Shown here in pieces: positions 11,257 to 23,069 of a stretch of DNA of 64,000 nt (positions are counted from its first letter, which is position 1; each line of letters begins with the position of its first letter). This stretch comes from Irpex lacteus. Its lineage: Eukaryota; Basidiomycota; Agaricomycetes; Polyporales; Irpicaceae. The stretch covers positions 1,240,001-1,304,000 of the forward strand of contig MQVO02000004.1 of NCBI GenBank assembly GCA_001986395.2, read 5' to 3'. The notes below the pieces were generated by a model, which saw only the letters and a program-made list of their open reading frames with translations, was not told the origin of the DNA and ran no database searches. The position numbers and the translations under genes were made by a program.

Positions 11257-12839
11257 CATTCACACCCTACACTACATCCCGCTGTCGACTGCAGTCAGCT
11301 ACTTAACGGCCGCGACAGGATAGGGAGGGCTTTGTCGTTTCGTTGTTGATGCTCTCTAGGATATTATTCGCACCTGCACAGACCATCATGATCATGATTT
11401 ACATGGATTATGCATACCATTTATTCAATATGTATTTCGACGGAGGAAATCTCGTTTTGTGGCACCATCGTATTATCCCTCACACCATCCCATCTCAGCC
11501 TATTCGTATTGTGATCTTATCCTATCTCGCTATTCTATCGTTTTATTGCTGCCATTGCACACTCGCCATGTGGCCTGAGGACTGGAGCGCACTCTTGGTT
11601 TTACCTCGGTTCTTTGTCTTGTTCGCCTTTTTTTTTGAATCACGAATCTCCTGCATGATTCACTAACAGGAGTACTGCAGTACTACTCCATCTTGATTTG
11701 TTTGGCCTCGCATGCACAGTCGTGTACATGTCGTGTTCGTGATAGATGTCAGTCAGGAAGGAAGGTTTGAAAGCTGTCGACTTCATGCCATCTAGTGATT
11801 CTAGTCCAACAGTTACCCCTCTTTACCTCCTCCAGATTTTACGGGACTTTATGAGCTCAGTCTCTTACCTCTCGTTATCGCACTCTTACTCCTACTTACC
11901 TCTGCCTTCCCATCGTCATACAATCTTCAAACTTTGTGTTCGACATCTTCAGAGTATTTCCACTAATCTTTCTGGAATGTTTACCTTGATCATTTACTCG
12001 TGAGGGAAAAGATTGATCTGACGTATTCATGCGAGCGACATCTCCAACTACTTGAGTGACTTTAAAGTTTGGAAGATGACAACGAACTTGAGTATCTGAG
12101 TGATGGAAGCAAGTTGGATTGATGGAAAGGATCCGGAAGAGCTATCGAGACATAGAGGACATTCGAGGACTGATATACGTACACGCTACGGGAAAATCGG
12201 TAAGTGGAAACACCATTAATGAAACTGGAAAGCAAGGGTATGTACACATAGAACGGCGGCGTATAACTTGAGGAGGTAGTAGTATTGTGTCGGTAGGCTC
12301 GACGGAGAGAGAAAGCACATAACAGCGGAAACGACAGATAGTCGACTCAAGAAGATTGGAAAACAAAGGACAAAGACGGCCGGGAATAACAGACGTTCAC
12401 GATCAACTCGAAAGCAAACGAGGAGAAACATGAAGTTGAGAGGCGGAGAGAAGATATGGATGAAGATCGCAGACGTCAACTAGAAGGCATTCGGGAGGCT
12501 CGGGAGAAGAATGCGAGCGCAGGGCTACAGAAGTCATATAAAAAGTACCGTTGCGGATCCGATAACACTACATGATAAGTAAGTAGACGTAACACTTCGC
12601 AGGCAAGGGGCGAGAAGTTACGGACAGTCGATCCGAGAGTCCGTCAGGTATGGGAAGCGGGTGACAAGAGGTGGTAGGATGGTATGGGGAGTCGTGGTAG
12701 GAAGTGAAGATTACGAACGCTGTGTAGACCAGCCACACAGCGCGAGTCGTAGATAGCAAAAGCATATACAAAGAGCAGAAAGAGAAAGGTACCTCTACAG
12801 TAATCAAAAGCACAAACGTAAAGCCCACCAGTCACGAGT
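11257..12839. other. Convergent 3' region with strand-composition switch
   Basis: About 1.6 kb between two genes that point at each other. From 11.3 to 12.0 kb the + strand is pyrimidine-rich; from about 12.0 kb to 12.8 kb it becomes purine-rich, meaning pyrimidine-rich on the - strand. This fits two long 3' UTRs meeting near 12.0 kb. No coding frame with recognisable motifs was seen on either strand. Confidence 0.5.
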
Positions 12840-14702
12840 CTATGTGATCTCCAAGATCGACGTCTCCAGAATCCTGAACTGCGTCGGATCCTTTGACATC
12901 TCCGACCAACCAACACGTTCCCGCCAGTTCACCGAATTCGCCTCCTTCTCGCCTGCGTCGGCGAAGTTGCCCAGCTCGTCGTCGGTGATACCACGGAACA
13001 TGAGGAAGAGGCGGGTGAAGACGCAGTTTTCGGTGGTGACGGAGATGTCGATGGCGGCGGCGATCTTGGCGGGGGAGAGGAAGCGGTAGGCGATGTTTTT
13101 GTGGGCGGAGAAGGCGGACATGTTGTTGCTAAAAGACGAGGTAAGTGGATAGCGACGTGCATAAGCAAGAGAGGTACGTACTTGATGAAGTTGGTACGTG
13201 CATGTAGAGACATGCCGAGTTGGTCTAGGACTCGTGTGAGATGGGGAATGAAATCTCGGAAGGACATGGCAAAGCCGTTCCGTGGGTTGATGAACTCCAC
13301 TGGGTCCACATAGGCAGGATCGGGTCTAAAAGATATTGTCAGTCTCAGCTATGGAACACAACCTACTGACTTTACGCACATTGCTTCGTAGTACAAAGAC
13401 GTTCCGTTGATCTGGGTCTCAAAATGCTCGATGGCACCTCCAGGGTGCACTCGCAGGAAATATTTGACCTTATTATCGTCTAGAGGTTCAGCGGTTGGCC
13501 AGGTGAGCCCAAGCTTCCATAATGCCGAAGGTTGGAGGGTGATGTCGCAGTACTGTGAAGTGGGCGCCAAGATATTGAGGTGACATTTCGCTGTGGAGGG
13601 TTTGGATACAACAGCGAGTTTCGAAATCACGCGAGCGTCCACTAGGAGATCCTGGGGAACTTCTTCCTCATTGACTATCCGGGTTCCAGTGAACTCCATC
13701 GTGTGGGTATCTCCTTGATGCACGATGTTTAGTTTGCCCCAGAACTGGCCATCCACGGTTGTTCCATCTTCCATGCGCGCCATGTCCAACTCGTCGGAGG
13801 ATATGGTAGTGTCAAGTGCGACATTCTGCCCTGGTGCTAACTCCAGGTTGAACGTAGCGGGCATATCTAGAACGGGTGGAGGGCTAGCGATATATGGTTA
13901 GGGTGGTGATCGCTTGCGTAGGTAGATGTCAGATCACTCACGGTGGCGGACTAGACAAACGAAGTGAATGTAAGTATCATTGTTGGAAACGGAATATGCA
14001 CACTAACGGAGGCTCGTCTTCCGGAGGCGGTGGCCCTTCTCCTACTATCTCCACTCGGAGACCTTGTACACCCATGATAGCGATTTGGTACGAGTCCTCG
14101 CCAGTAAGCTTATTACTCCGTCAGCTGGAGGCACTTGTGTTCCTAGTTTGTCACTCACATAGATGTAGGGCCCTGACACAAGTCTCTGCAGGATAGGTTC
14201 AGACGACAGGCATTGTGATTTCCGGAAACTCTGAGACGTACGGATGCATGTAGCGACGCATACTCGACTGGTACTCGTAGACCGAATTCAGCGTCCGGAG
14301 GGGGTTTGATCCAATCTCGACAAACAGCCTCGAGTTCCTGGTGAAAATCCAGCGAGTTTGGACGAGTCACACAGTGCATTAAGAAATAGGAACTCACAGC
14401 AAAGGTAGTAGGCAGCTAACAGGTGAGACTATTGTTAATACGCTTATACTGTGGCGAGATCATGCAACACACCATTCGAATAGTTTCCATATCCCCGAAG
14501 CATATCGTTAGCAGTCGTTGTCGCGTGAGAGCTTGAGTCTTATTATCTTGCATAAGATTCATCTCTTTGCCTCCCTTTGGAGTCTTTTGAAACTTGGCCC
14601 AGAAGCCTCCTGGGAGGCTTGCATTGGACACCCTGCACGCGCTGATGAGCTTCGAGATGATAGAGTAGATAACGGCTATACGCACGCTGGTGATGTGAGC
14701 AT
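12840..14702 (-). CDS. Uncharacterised multi-exon protein, possible PB1-like N-terminus
   Basis: Ten exons close in frame: 14702-14686, 14632-14473, 14415-14398, 14337-14242, 14185-14159, 14108-14008, 13950-13942, 13883-13380, 13325-13182, 13128-12840; 454 residues. I do not recognise the family. Residues 1-130 (RLLTICFGDMETIRML, then EFGLRVPVEYASLHASRLV, LTGEDSYQIAIMG) have the beta-beta-alpha-beta look of a PB1 or ubiquitin-like fold. An eight-proline linker follows. The long middle region is beta-rich (FNLELAPGQNVALDTTIS), and the C-terminal third is well ordered (FRDFIPHLTRVLDQLGMSLH, NIAYRFLSPAKIAAAIDI). Exons of 18, 27 and 9 nt are inferred from splice sites and phase. The start codon is the least certain point. 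No membrane segment is seen. Confidence 0.75.
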
Positions 14703-15172
14703 GGTGCCGCACGAGAGCTGGAAGACGCAGGACGTCGCAAGGTCAGAATAGATCACAGGTGAAGGGAGAAGAGGAGAGAGTCATGGTCGTTCAAATAGGG
14801 CATCTACACGAGGCGATCCGGAGAACACGAGGCAAAGTGCAAGATCCACCTGATACAGTGAGTTTTCTCAATCTTTCTCGCAGCTTTCATGCTGATAAAG
14901 CGGAAAGGAAAGCGATGCAGGTTTTTATGCAACGAACAACGAGTCGAGCTCGCTGTCCGCCACGACGAGCACGCTAGTTAACCCCAGCCCAGGAGTCTCC
15001 GCCACTCGTCCTCGCCACTACTTATCCGATCGCGCAGCGCGTCATAATCCATCGTGGGAAATACACGTGGATGCAGCGTCTAGCATCTGTGTTCCGTTGG
15101 ACGCCGTTGATCCAAGCCTCAAGCCACCCATCGGTTATTTCACGACTCCTTACATTTACCACCACCGCCACC
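14703..15172. other. Divergent intergenic region
   Basis: About 470 bases between two diverging genes. No coding frame or clear element was identified. An ATG at 15071 is in frame with the downstream gene but would add a weakly supported extension. Confidence 0.4.
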
Positions 15173-15994
15173 ATGCTGAGGAAACAGATTCTGAATGTCG
15201 TTCCCAGGAGGACCTTTGTCTCTACGGTTTTGCTCACCCGTAACTGGGAAAATGAGACCATGAACGTGCTGAAGAAGGAGGCAAGGAAGCGCGGGCTGCT
15301 GCAGTACGTCCAACTCCCTCTACCTGCTGAAATATATCGTAACGTTCTTCTCTAGAACGGGGAATAAATCCACGCTTGTCTCCCGGTTGCAGGACTTTGA
15401 TCGTCACCAGCTCTCCCAGAGTGGTCCACCACCTGTCATTCAGCAGCAGGTTCGCCTTGCATCTACCACCGAGGTGCCAGGTGTACCCTCAAGCTCCAAG
15501 CCTACTCCCATCCCTCCCAATTTCCCTAAGGAATTCTTGGACGTCAAGATTCCCGATGTTTCCCAACTCCCTCCGGAAAGACCTGTCGAAGTTGTACGTT
15601 TACTCTTTCTTCCGTCTGCAATACATCGGCCTCATCCACATATCATATGTAGCCTTTCGTACCCGATTTCTGGGAGTCCTCCAGGGTGAAAGCGGAATCT
15701 GCTCCCCCACCTCCACCCGAATCTACCCCGGTCAAAGTTCTTGCTGTCGCCGGCGCTGCTACACACATTGGCGGAGGACCATCCCACAACCTCTACACAC
15801 CGGAATCTTCAGCGGCAGCCGAACACGCTCCTGAGGGCGAGTCATCCTCCTCTTCCTCTGACCAGAAGCCCAGCAACGTCTTGTCGTTCTTTGCTGTGTT
15901 TATCGGCACGTACCTCGGTGCTTGGACATTGACACCAAAATCTGAGTTTGCAAAGGAGGAAGTTAAAGGCAAGGAAGAGCCTGCCAAGCACTGA
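15173..15994 (+). CDS. AIM34: Mitochondrial SAP-domain protein (Aim34-like)
   Basis: Three exons, 15173-15303, 15356-15593, 15653-15994; 236 residues. The N-terminus is a classic mitochondrial presequence (MLRKQILNVVPRRTFVSTVL). A SAP-type helix-turn-helix follows at about residues 30-58 (MNVLKKEARKRGLLQ, GNKSTLVSRLQDF). The middle is proline/serine-rich. Near the C-terminus one hydrophobic segment (LSFFAVFIGTYLGAWTL) should span the inner membrane, followed by a charged tail. This architecture matches fungal Aim34, a mitochondrial SAP protein of poorly known role. The start at 15173 has a good CCACCATG context; an upstream in-frame ATG at 15071 would also give a presequence-like start. Confidence 0.78.
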
Positions 15995-16145
15995 GAGGAT
16001 ACTATCGTATAATACGGCTTGTCACTTCTTGTGCAGTAGCACCTATCGCACTATTCCTATAGAGTATACATGACCAGCCGTGTTAGCAATTGTATTGTTG
16101 CGAGAAAGGCCATGAGTTTCGGCCTCTTTGCCAGACCCCTATTCT

Positions 16146-16158
16146 GGGGTTAGGGTTT
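16146..16158 (+). promoter_or_regulatory. Telomere-repeat-like box upstream of RPT3
   Basis: GGGGTTAGGGTTT lies about 97 bases upstream of the RPT3 ATG. It resembles the TTAGGG-type sites bound by Tbf1 in yeasts. A second copy of the theme lies upstream of EGD2. Binding here is inference. Confidence 0.45.
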
Positions 16159-16254
16159 ATCCTGTTAAGGTAAAGAGGTACGCGTCGCGTGAATTGAGTG
16201 AGCAGCCGCGTCAGCTTGAACGACCACAACCCATCTCCTCGTACAGACAACAAC

Positions 16255-17910
16255 ATGGATGAACTAGGCATTGACATTCGTAAGGAGGTATGTGGGCATA
16301 TTGCTACGTGTTAATCAAATCTCACAGGGCGCCAGGACCCGACCTTCGAGTCTGTGGTAACAGAAAAGACGGCCTTGATCCAAGAACTGCAGGAGGAGGA
16401 TCTATATGTCAAATACAAGAAGCTATCGCGGCATTTGGAGATGCTTGAGATCCAAGAAAGCTACATTAAAGATGAACAACTTAACCTCAAGCGAGAACTT
16501 ATCCGCGCGCAGGAGGAAGTAAAGCGCATTCAATCCGTGCCTCTAGTCATTGGCCAGTTCCTCGAGCCCATAGACGACAAGACCGCCATCGCGGGTTCAA
16601 CAACAGGATCGAATTATGTCGTTCGTATCCTCTCGACGTTAGACCGCGAACTCTTGAAGCCCTCCTCCTCTGTCGCCATGCACCGACACTCAAACGCCAT
16701 TGTGGACATTCTACCCCCAGAAGCCGACTCATCAATAGCGATGTTGGGCAAAGAGGAGAAGCCGGACGTGACATATCAAGACGTCGGTGGTATGGACTCA
16801 CAGAAGCAGGAGATTAGAGAGGCGGTGGAGTTGCCTCTCACGCACTTTGACCTCTACCGCAAGATCGGTATCGACCCACCGAGAGGTGTCTTGCTCTATG
16901 GCCCACCAGGTGCGCAGACTCAGTTTGAAAGTCTCGTGGCATAGCTGACATTATTGCAAAGGAACCGGCAAGACGATGTTGGTCAAAGCCGTCGCACATC
17001 ACACCACTGCGTCTTTCATTCGTGTAAACGGATCGGAATTCGTGCAGAAGTACCTCGGAGAAGGTCCTCGTATGGTTCGCGACGTCTTCCGCCTCGCGCG
17101 CGAAAACTCTCCGGCTATTGTTTTCATTGATGAAATTGACGCGATTGCCACCAAGCGTTTCGATGCGCAGACGGGTGCTGACCGAGAGGTGCAGCGTATA
17201 TTGCTGGAGCTGCTCAACCAGATGGACGGTTTCGACCAGGGAAGCACTGTCAAGGTTCGTTATGCGGGTCCAATCAGTATCACCATTGATATGATCCTGA
17301 TTCTTCCCCTGTAGGTTATTATGGCCACCAACCGTGCGGACACGCTCGATCCCGCCTTGCTTCGTCCGGGTCGTTTGGACAGAAAGATTGAGTTCCCTCT
17401 ACCATCCCGACGGGAGAGGCGACTTATCTTCCAGACGTGCACAAGCAAGATGAACTTGGGCCCAGATGTCGATCTCGAAGATTGTGAGTAATATCGGCTG
17501 GACGGACGCGTAGATATGCTCAACGATCTGACCGCCTTTCTACAGACGTCTCGCGCCCAGACAGGCTGTCTTCCGCGGAAATATCTGCAATTGTGCAAGC
17601 CGCCGGTCTTCAAGGTACGTTCTATCACAATAATCTCTTTGCAGAATCAAATAACCAAATTTGCGTGATTGTAGCTGTACGCAAGAACCGATACGTGATC
17701 TTGCCCGTTGACTTCGAGGAAGCGTGGAAAGTGAGTTATTTGGCTTTATTTGTCCCATCAATTTCAGCGCTATAAATTTCTGACGCGTCTCGCTTTTCTT
17801 CCCTCTCTCCAGTCAACAGTCAAGAGGGCAGACGACACACACGAGTTCTGTACGTTGTCATCCCCATTCATCGATGTAATTTCTGACGAATATCGCCTAC
17901 AGACCGGTAG
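16255..17910 (+). CDS. RPT3: 26S proteasome regulatory ATPase subunit Rpt3
   Basis: AAA+ ATPase of the proteasome base that unfolds and threads substrates into the 20S core. Eight exons: 16255-16279, 16328-16909, 16962-17254, 17315-17483, 17546-17614, 17675-17730, 17813-17849, 17903-17910; about 412 residues. The first junction is ambiguous: 16287/16336 also keeps frame. A coiled coil lies at about 30-85, then the OB region with [20 protein letters not shown] and [15 protein letters not shown], Walker A split by an intron (GPPGTGKT), Walker [17 protein letters not shown], arginine fingers in [17 protein letters not shown], and a C-terminal HEFYR. The PSSSVA block and [13 protein letters not shown] are Rpt3 signatures that exclude Rpt1, 2, 4, 5 and 6. 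The last exon is 8 nt. Confidence 0.96.
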
Positions 17911-18703
17911 TGTGTTTTGTATCAGTGATTTGTTTGCATGGTGAGTTCTGCGCTCTTCACGATTTTTGCGTCATCTGACCACGTCTCCTGCCAACAGGCA
18001 TATGTATTCTAGTGGACAATATACTCTTTCAACTCCAATTTCCTTCGTCTGTTTCTCGCGCGATTGCCAGCTCCTTCACTTTAGCGTCTCACCGCATCCC
18101 TCACGGCGTGGCGCTCATTCTTACGAGCGATATGAATCCTTGTCCCGTTTTTATTTTTGCCTCTCTTCTCAACGTCTGTGCGACTTGTGGGTCTCGGCCC
18201 ATGTGAGGAGGGTGGTTCACACGCGGGATACATCCTTACATCAACGAAAGGGTTTATATTCGTGTAATATCAGGTGCGTGGCACGTCCATTCTTTTGAAC
18301 AAGACCCACTGACAATCATATTCCTTAGATATTCTCTAATTCAATACCAATACTTTTCATCGAAGGTTCGTTTGGATTGTCCGATCAGATACAGCTCTTC
18401 AACACTCTGGGCGGCGTTTTTGACTCACACGACCGTCCTCATTTTATGAGAGCAAGAGAGATATGTACGGACTTGTAGTACGTACTACCCACTACCTTGG
18501 CGACGCTTCGCTTTTCTCGCAGAAGTCGTCGAAAGATATGGTGGTGACATCCTGTAATCTATCCACGCCAATGCATCACTCGTTTCTCTTGCAATGCCTG
18601 CGTGTGGAAAGTTGTGTGCCTAAGTTTATTTCCTCCAAGGACCATGTGTACAACAAGCAATGTTACACTATCGATACAAGAGCTAACGCTCGAAGCTAAA
18701 CTT
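17911..18703. other. Intergenic between convergent RPT3 and PRO3
   Basis: About 790 bases, T-rich on the + strand at the left and without a supported gene. It probably contains both 3' UTRs. Confidence 0.4.
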
Positions 18704-19937
18704 TTAATGTTTAACTGGTTTACCCAGCTCGCTGGCCCTTTCTGTGGCGATTTGAATAGCTCGGGCGATCGTTGAACGAACCCTGCCGTCCTCCATGGCG
18801 AGTAGACCGGCGATTGTACATCCGCCAGGAGCTATATGGGATCAGCAAAGATGTACTGCCCAATGTTAGTCTTGAACGCTTACTGGTAACGGCATCCTTG
18901 AGCTGTGCCGGATGTGTGTTCGTTTGAAGGGTCATCCTCGCGGCACCTTGTAAGGCTGAAAGTATTGTTACTCGATGTTACATGCCAACACAGGACGGCG
19001 AACAGAACCCACTTTGTGCGGCGAGTTCGAGTGCTTCAGCGCGAGGCAAGCCCATCATAACGCCACCGTCTGCCATGGCCTCTAGGAAGATACACGCAAA
19101 TGCCGGGCCTGAGCCTGACAACGCGGTGCATGCGTCAAAGTGCTTTTCATCGAGAATACGGCATCTGCCAATGGAGGAGAAGATGTTGAGGATGATCTGT
19201 CGGTCGAGTTCCTGCGTCGGGGATGCGGGGATGGTCTGCACGACCGTCATGCCCTCTCGGATCTGAACAAGCAGTATTGAGCTTGTTAGCCGTAGCTCAA
19301 AGACTGTGCTCGGGACTCGGAAGGACTGACTTTGCAAGGAGTATTCGGCATCGCACGGACAACTCTTGTGTCCGGGCTGACCATTTCGATCAGCTGCTGC
19401 GATGTGACACCGGCGAGTATGCTGACGAGCAGCTTTTGACTCAAAGCTTCCTTCATTCCTGGTTCGCCGAGAATTGTATGGGCCAATTGAGGTTTGCAGC
19501 TGTTGACGCTGTCAAGATGGACGCAGGGCGGTCCACGGATATGTGGGGCTTACCAGAGGAGAACAACCTGTGACTCTTGCACAGCGCGGACATTTTCACC
19601 CACTCTGACTTCTACGCTAGACCCCAGTCCTCCGAGGGAAAAGAATAGGCCTCTGAGCCGGGTGGCACTCTCCTGGCGGCTGACGCAGGCAATGAATCGC
19701 GACGGCTGGGATTCATCTGCGTGCGGCGCCGCGGGGGTGATTGTGCCAGGAGTATGAGACTCCCAAATGGCCGTGGCGTTTTGTACACCGTTTGAAGTGG
19801 ACGAGCCCAGACTGGCTATCACTCCAGAGGTAACAGCGATGCCCATGGTGCCACATCCTGGATGAGCACACTTGATCAGTACCGCTGCTTGAATTACCCT
19901 GGGCGATCTCACCTAGAACGCAGAGAGTGTATCCCAT
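18704..19937 (-). CDS. PRO3: Pyrroline-5-carboxylate reductase
   Basis: Catalyses the last step of proline synthesis, NAD(P)H reduction of 1-pyrroline-5-carboxylate, in the cytosol. Six exons: 19937-19913, 19857-19554, 19499-19331, 19262-19013, 18955-18884, 18831-18704; 315 residues. The Rossmann start is TLCVLGCGTMGIAV, with VVLLCCKPQ at the end of the nucleotide domain. VVRAMPNTPCKIREGMTV and the signature ALSGSGPAFACIFLEAMADG follow. The C-terminal block HPAQLKDAVTTPGGCTIAGL is the family substrate-binding motif. The donor of intron 3 is GTCAGT, weaker than its neighbours. The N-terminal domain contains an insertion of about 30 residues rich in serine, proline and alanine, making it a little longer than yeast Pro3. 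Confidence 0.95.
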
Positions 19938-20383
19938 CTTAGCTATAATGAAACACGATCAAGAACCTGATCGCAGTGGTCGTCGTCAGCAACGTTTAAA
20001 TTTCTGTCAAAGGTCCGAGTGGTTGTGAATCTTGTGACCCAGAACAAATCCAGAGCTGTACTGTTTCCGACAGGCTCTGAGATCTAAACTGAGGGCAAGC
20101 CTGCCTCGCGGCGAGGGTCACGCGAAACCGCTCGCAGAAAATCTTCAGACACTCACTGTCAACTTGAATCCTTCTGGCTTTGTTTTCTGGCGCCCCTGGG
20201 TCCCGAGTATAAAAACCTGGGTAGAGAGAAGACGAAGGAGGAAGTAGTCCAAGACAAACCTCTGATCGAGTCATATCTCCCCCTTCCAGCACTGTTCAGC
20301 CTAGGCCACACCGACCTATCAAGCCCTCTGGATAACAATAAATTCATACTATAGCCTATTCTTCAGCTGTACAACGATAAACC
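19938..20383. other. Divergent promoter region PRO3/ALG13
   Basis: 446 bases between two diverging genes. The ALG13 side has a TATA box at 20208-20215. No coding frame of note. Confidence 0.45.
20208..20215 (+). promoter_or_regulatory. TATA box, ALG13 side
   Basis: TATAAAAA about 170 bases upstream of the ALG13 start codon. Confidence 0.45.
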
Positions 20384-21022
20384 ATGCTTGCGTTTGTGAC
20401 TGTCGGCTCTACTCGCTTCGACGGACTAGTACAACGCGCCCTCTCCGACGTTATGCTCGGCACCCTCCGCTCAAAGGGCTACAGCCATCTCGTCGTCCAG
20501 TGCGGCAATTCAGACTTTGACACTAGCGGATTCACAAGAGTCGGAGATACCTGGACACGACGACTAGAGGGAGGAGGGCTCGTGGAGGTCTGGAGATTCA
20601 AACCGACGTTGGACGAGGAGTACAAGCGTGCGGATCTGGTTATCAGCCACGCGGGTACGTAGCCTGGTCAAGCTTGTTCGCTTACTACCATCTTCTTAGT
20701 CGACTCGTATACAGGCTCAGGCACTATACTCGACGTCTTACGACTCCAGAAACCCCTCATAGTAGTGCCGAACTCGACGCTCATGGACGACCACCAGCAA
20801 GAGCTCGCAGTTTCTCTAGACGACCTTGGGCATGTAAAGGCTGCAACAGTACAGTGAGCAAACACCTTCGCGTTCCCACACATCCTCTCCTGAATTCTTC
20901 TCTACAGAAATCTCCTACCAGTCATTGAGAAATTCAACCGAGCCACGTTGGTCCCTTTCCCCGCATTTGATGGAAGTCGATTTCGCGAAATCTTGGATGA
21001 AGAGATGGGTTATCCGGACTAG
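20384..21022 (+). CDS. ALG13: UDP-GlcNAc transferase catalytic subunit Alg13
   Basis: Catalytic half of the Alg13/Alg14 glycosyltransferase that adds the second GlcNAc to dolichol-PP-GlcNAc on the cytosolic face of the ER; membrane binding comes from Alg14. Three exons, 20384-20654, 20715-20853, 20908-21022; 174 residues. The GT28 C-terminal-domain features are clear: an opening [42 protein letters not shown] at the nucleotide-sugar site, and [20 protein letters not shown]. It lacks a signal or membrane segment, as expected. It is followed 121 bases later by TRM9 on the same strand. Alg14 is not in the window. Confidence 0.95.
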
Positions 21023-21143
21023 CCGCTCTTGCACCTCTACCACGACCACCCGTTACCCTTCACATCATCTGCATACCCCCATCCTGTACTTGTAGTTTCT
21101 TTGGGTCATATCGAACTTGGGTTTACGTTTCTCAGCAGCTCTG

Positions 21144-22226
21144 ATGGCTCCCGCTGTGACCGCCACCACCGTCAACGACACCAATCCGCAAAATTATGAA
21201 GACGAGCATGTGCATGCCGTCTACGACCAGATCGCGCCTCATTTTTCGTCTACTCGATATAAAGTAAGATTATCTCGAGGTCTGGTTGAATGTCGAGTTT
21301 GAATCTGAGTGATACTGTAGCCATGGCCGATAATAGCTCAATTCCTATCATCTCTGCCTACTGGATGGGTCGGACTAGACTCTGGGACGGGGAATGGGAA
21401 ATATCTTCCTTTGCCTGCAGATAGACCAGGTGCTGTCTGGACGATAGGGCTAGATAGAAGCCGGAATCTACTCAAGATTGCACAAACGGCTGGCGGGAAC
21501 AATGCGATCAGAGAAGTGGTATGGGGAGATGTACTGGGGAGATCATGGCGAGAAGGGGCATTCGTTCGTACGCTTCATCTTTGCCCTCCATTGCTGGTAC
21601 ATCTGCAATCGCGCAATTCGACTGACTTGGGCGTACGGTATGTCAGGACTATGCCATCTCAATAGCTACGATACACCATCTTGCGACCTGGGAGCGTCGT
21701 AAAGCTGCTGTGCAGGTATGATGGTCCTCCACCTGTTTCAATACCATGAGGCTGCTAACCGGTGATTGTACTCCAGAGAATACTTCTTGCAATATCTCCG
21801 TCACACGGAAGGGCACTCATATATGTGTGGGCGATCGAGCAGGACGACTTATCCAAACGAAGCATCCCTCAGGGCCAAGAGGCCCAACTTGCTGGACAGG
21901 ACGTATTTGTCCCATGGGTTCTGGCGAAAGGACAGGTGCAGCAAAAAGCTACGGACAAGGCCACACATGCACGAAAAAAGAAAGGACCGGAATCTGAAGA
22001 AGTTGTGCCACAGGAAGAGGGGAATCCTCCGCCGGTTTTCAACAGATACTATCATATGTTCGCCAAGGGCGAACTGACAAAGCTAGTTCATGACGCCGCA
22101 GGTGAGTTGGGCTTGGCCATCGGTGCAAAGGCAGATAGTGCTGCAGGTTGCGGTGTAGAGATCGTGCAGGATGGCTGGGAAAGATCGAATTACTATGTTG
22201 AACTCCAACGCTGGGAATTTAGATGA
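21144..22226 (+). CDS. TRM9: tRNA wobble-uridine carboxymethyl methyltransferase Trm9
   Basis: SAM-dependent methyltransferase that, with Trm112, completes mcm5U34 on tRNAs downstream of Elongator. Four exons, 21144-21263, 21321-21563, 21647-21715, 21777-22226; 293 residues. The N-terminal block DQIAPHFSSTRYKPWPIIAQ is diagnostic of Trm9/ALKBH8. SAM motif I reads GLDSGTGNGKYLPL, with the next acidic strand at TIGLDRS. DYAISIATIHHLAT is the conserved catalytic region. The lysine-rich insertion (KKKGPESEEVVPQ) precedes the VFNRYYHMFAKGEL block. The C-terminus ends SNYYVELQRWEF as in the family. It is convergent with EGD2, with 137 bases between stop codons. Confidence 0.94.
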
Positions 22227-22363
22227 TATTTCAGGCTTGTTGTGCATTCATCGCAATGATGAAGATTGGCGCAAGATGTGAATTCCGGTGTGAAATGCTT
22301 TTGATTGCAAGTACAGAGATGCGCAGAGTAAAATACAGAGCAATGAAACACGCGAATGTGCGA

Positions 22364-23069
22364 TTACCCGCTGGCGGCCATGACTGTGGAATGACACGAC
22401 GATTAGTTTGAGCGAGTGAGCAGAAAAAGTTGATAACATACTAGCGTTGATCAAGTCACCGCCATTATCCTTCAATGCCTTGACAGCCTTTGCCCTCGAG
22501 CAGCCGACCTGCTGTACAACAAGCTCGATATCCTTGGCATCAACACCAGTCTCATCAACAGGACCCTCATCCTCAGCAGCCTCGAGCTCAGGGATCTCAT
22601 CATCATCGGCAACACCTGAAGACTCGATGTTCTGGATTCCGGGGCCTGCGTTTGCGCTTGCGAGCTGCGAAGCAGCAAGGGGACCACCAGCGTTCAAGTC
22701 CTCGACCTTCGCCTCACCGAAGACGATGTAGACATCGCTGTTCTGGGACTTGTAGACATCGGGGGAGGAGATGACGAACAGAACCTATCCAAGCATGCCA
22801 AAGTTAGATAATGCACAATTACGACGCGTTTGTAGATTAGCACGTACGTTCTTGGGCCTCCTGAGGGTCACACGCGTAATGCCAGGTACGTTCTTCAAGC
22901 CAAGGCTGATCAAAGCCTTCCTGGCCTTCCTCTCCGAGCGCGACTGGATCTTGTCAAGGGCGGCTGCCGAGGTGGGATCCTCCTCATGCTCGTGGGCGTG
23001 GTCATGGGCGTGGTCGTGACCCTCGTGGTCAGAGTGGTCGGAGTGGATCTCTTCGATGGAGGCAGACAT
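22364..23069 (-). CDS. EGD2: Nascent polypeptide-associated complex alpha subunit
   Basis: Ribosome-associated chaperone subunit that pairs with NAC-beta and controls targeting of nascent chains. Three exons, 23069-22848, 22784-22442, 22383-22364; 194 residues. An acidic histidine-rich N-terminus ([17 protein letters not shown]) precedes the NAC domain ([20 protein letters not shown], then [13 protein letters not shown]). The C-terminal UBA domain is [20 protein letters not shown] with [10 protein letters not shown] at its end. The last exon has only six codons plus a split one. The repeated His-Asp-His motif before the NAC domain could bind metal ions, but this is not a known NAC function. 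Confidence 0.95.

Noticed and set aside
11671..11684. Fourteen-base palindrome AGTACTGCAGTACT in the convergent spacer.
   Set aside because: Several perfect 14-base palindromes are expected by chance in 64 kb.
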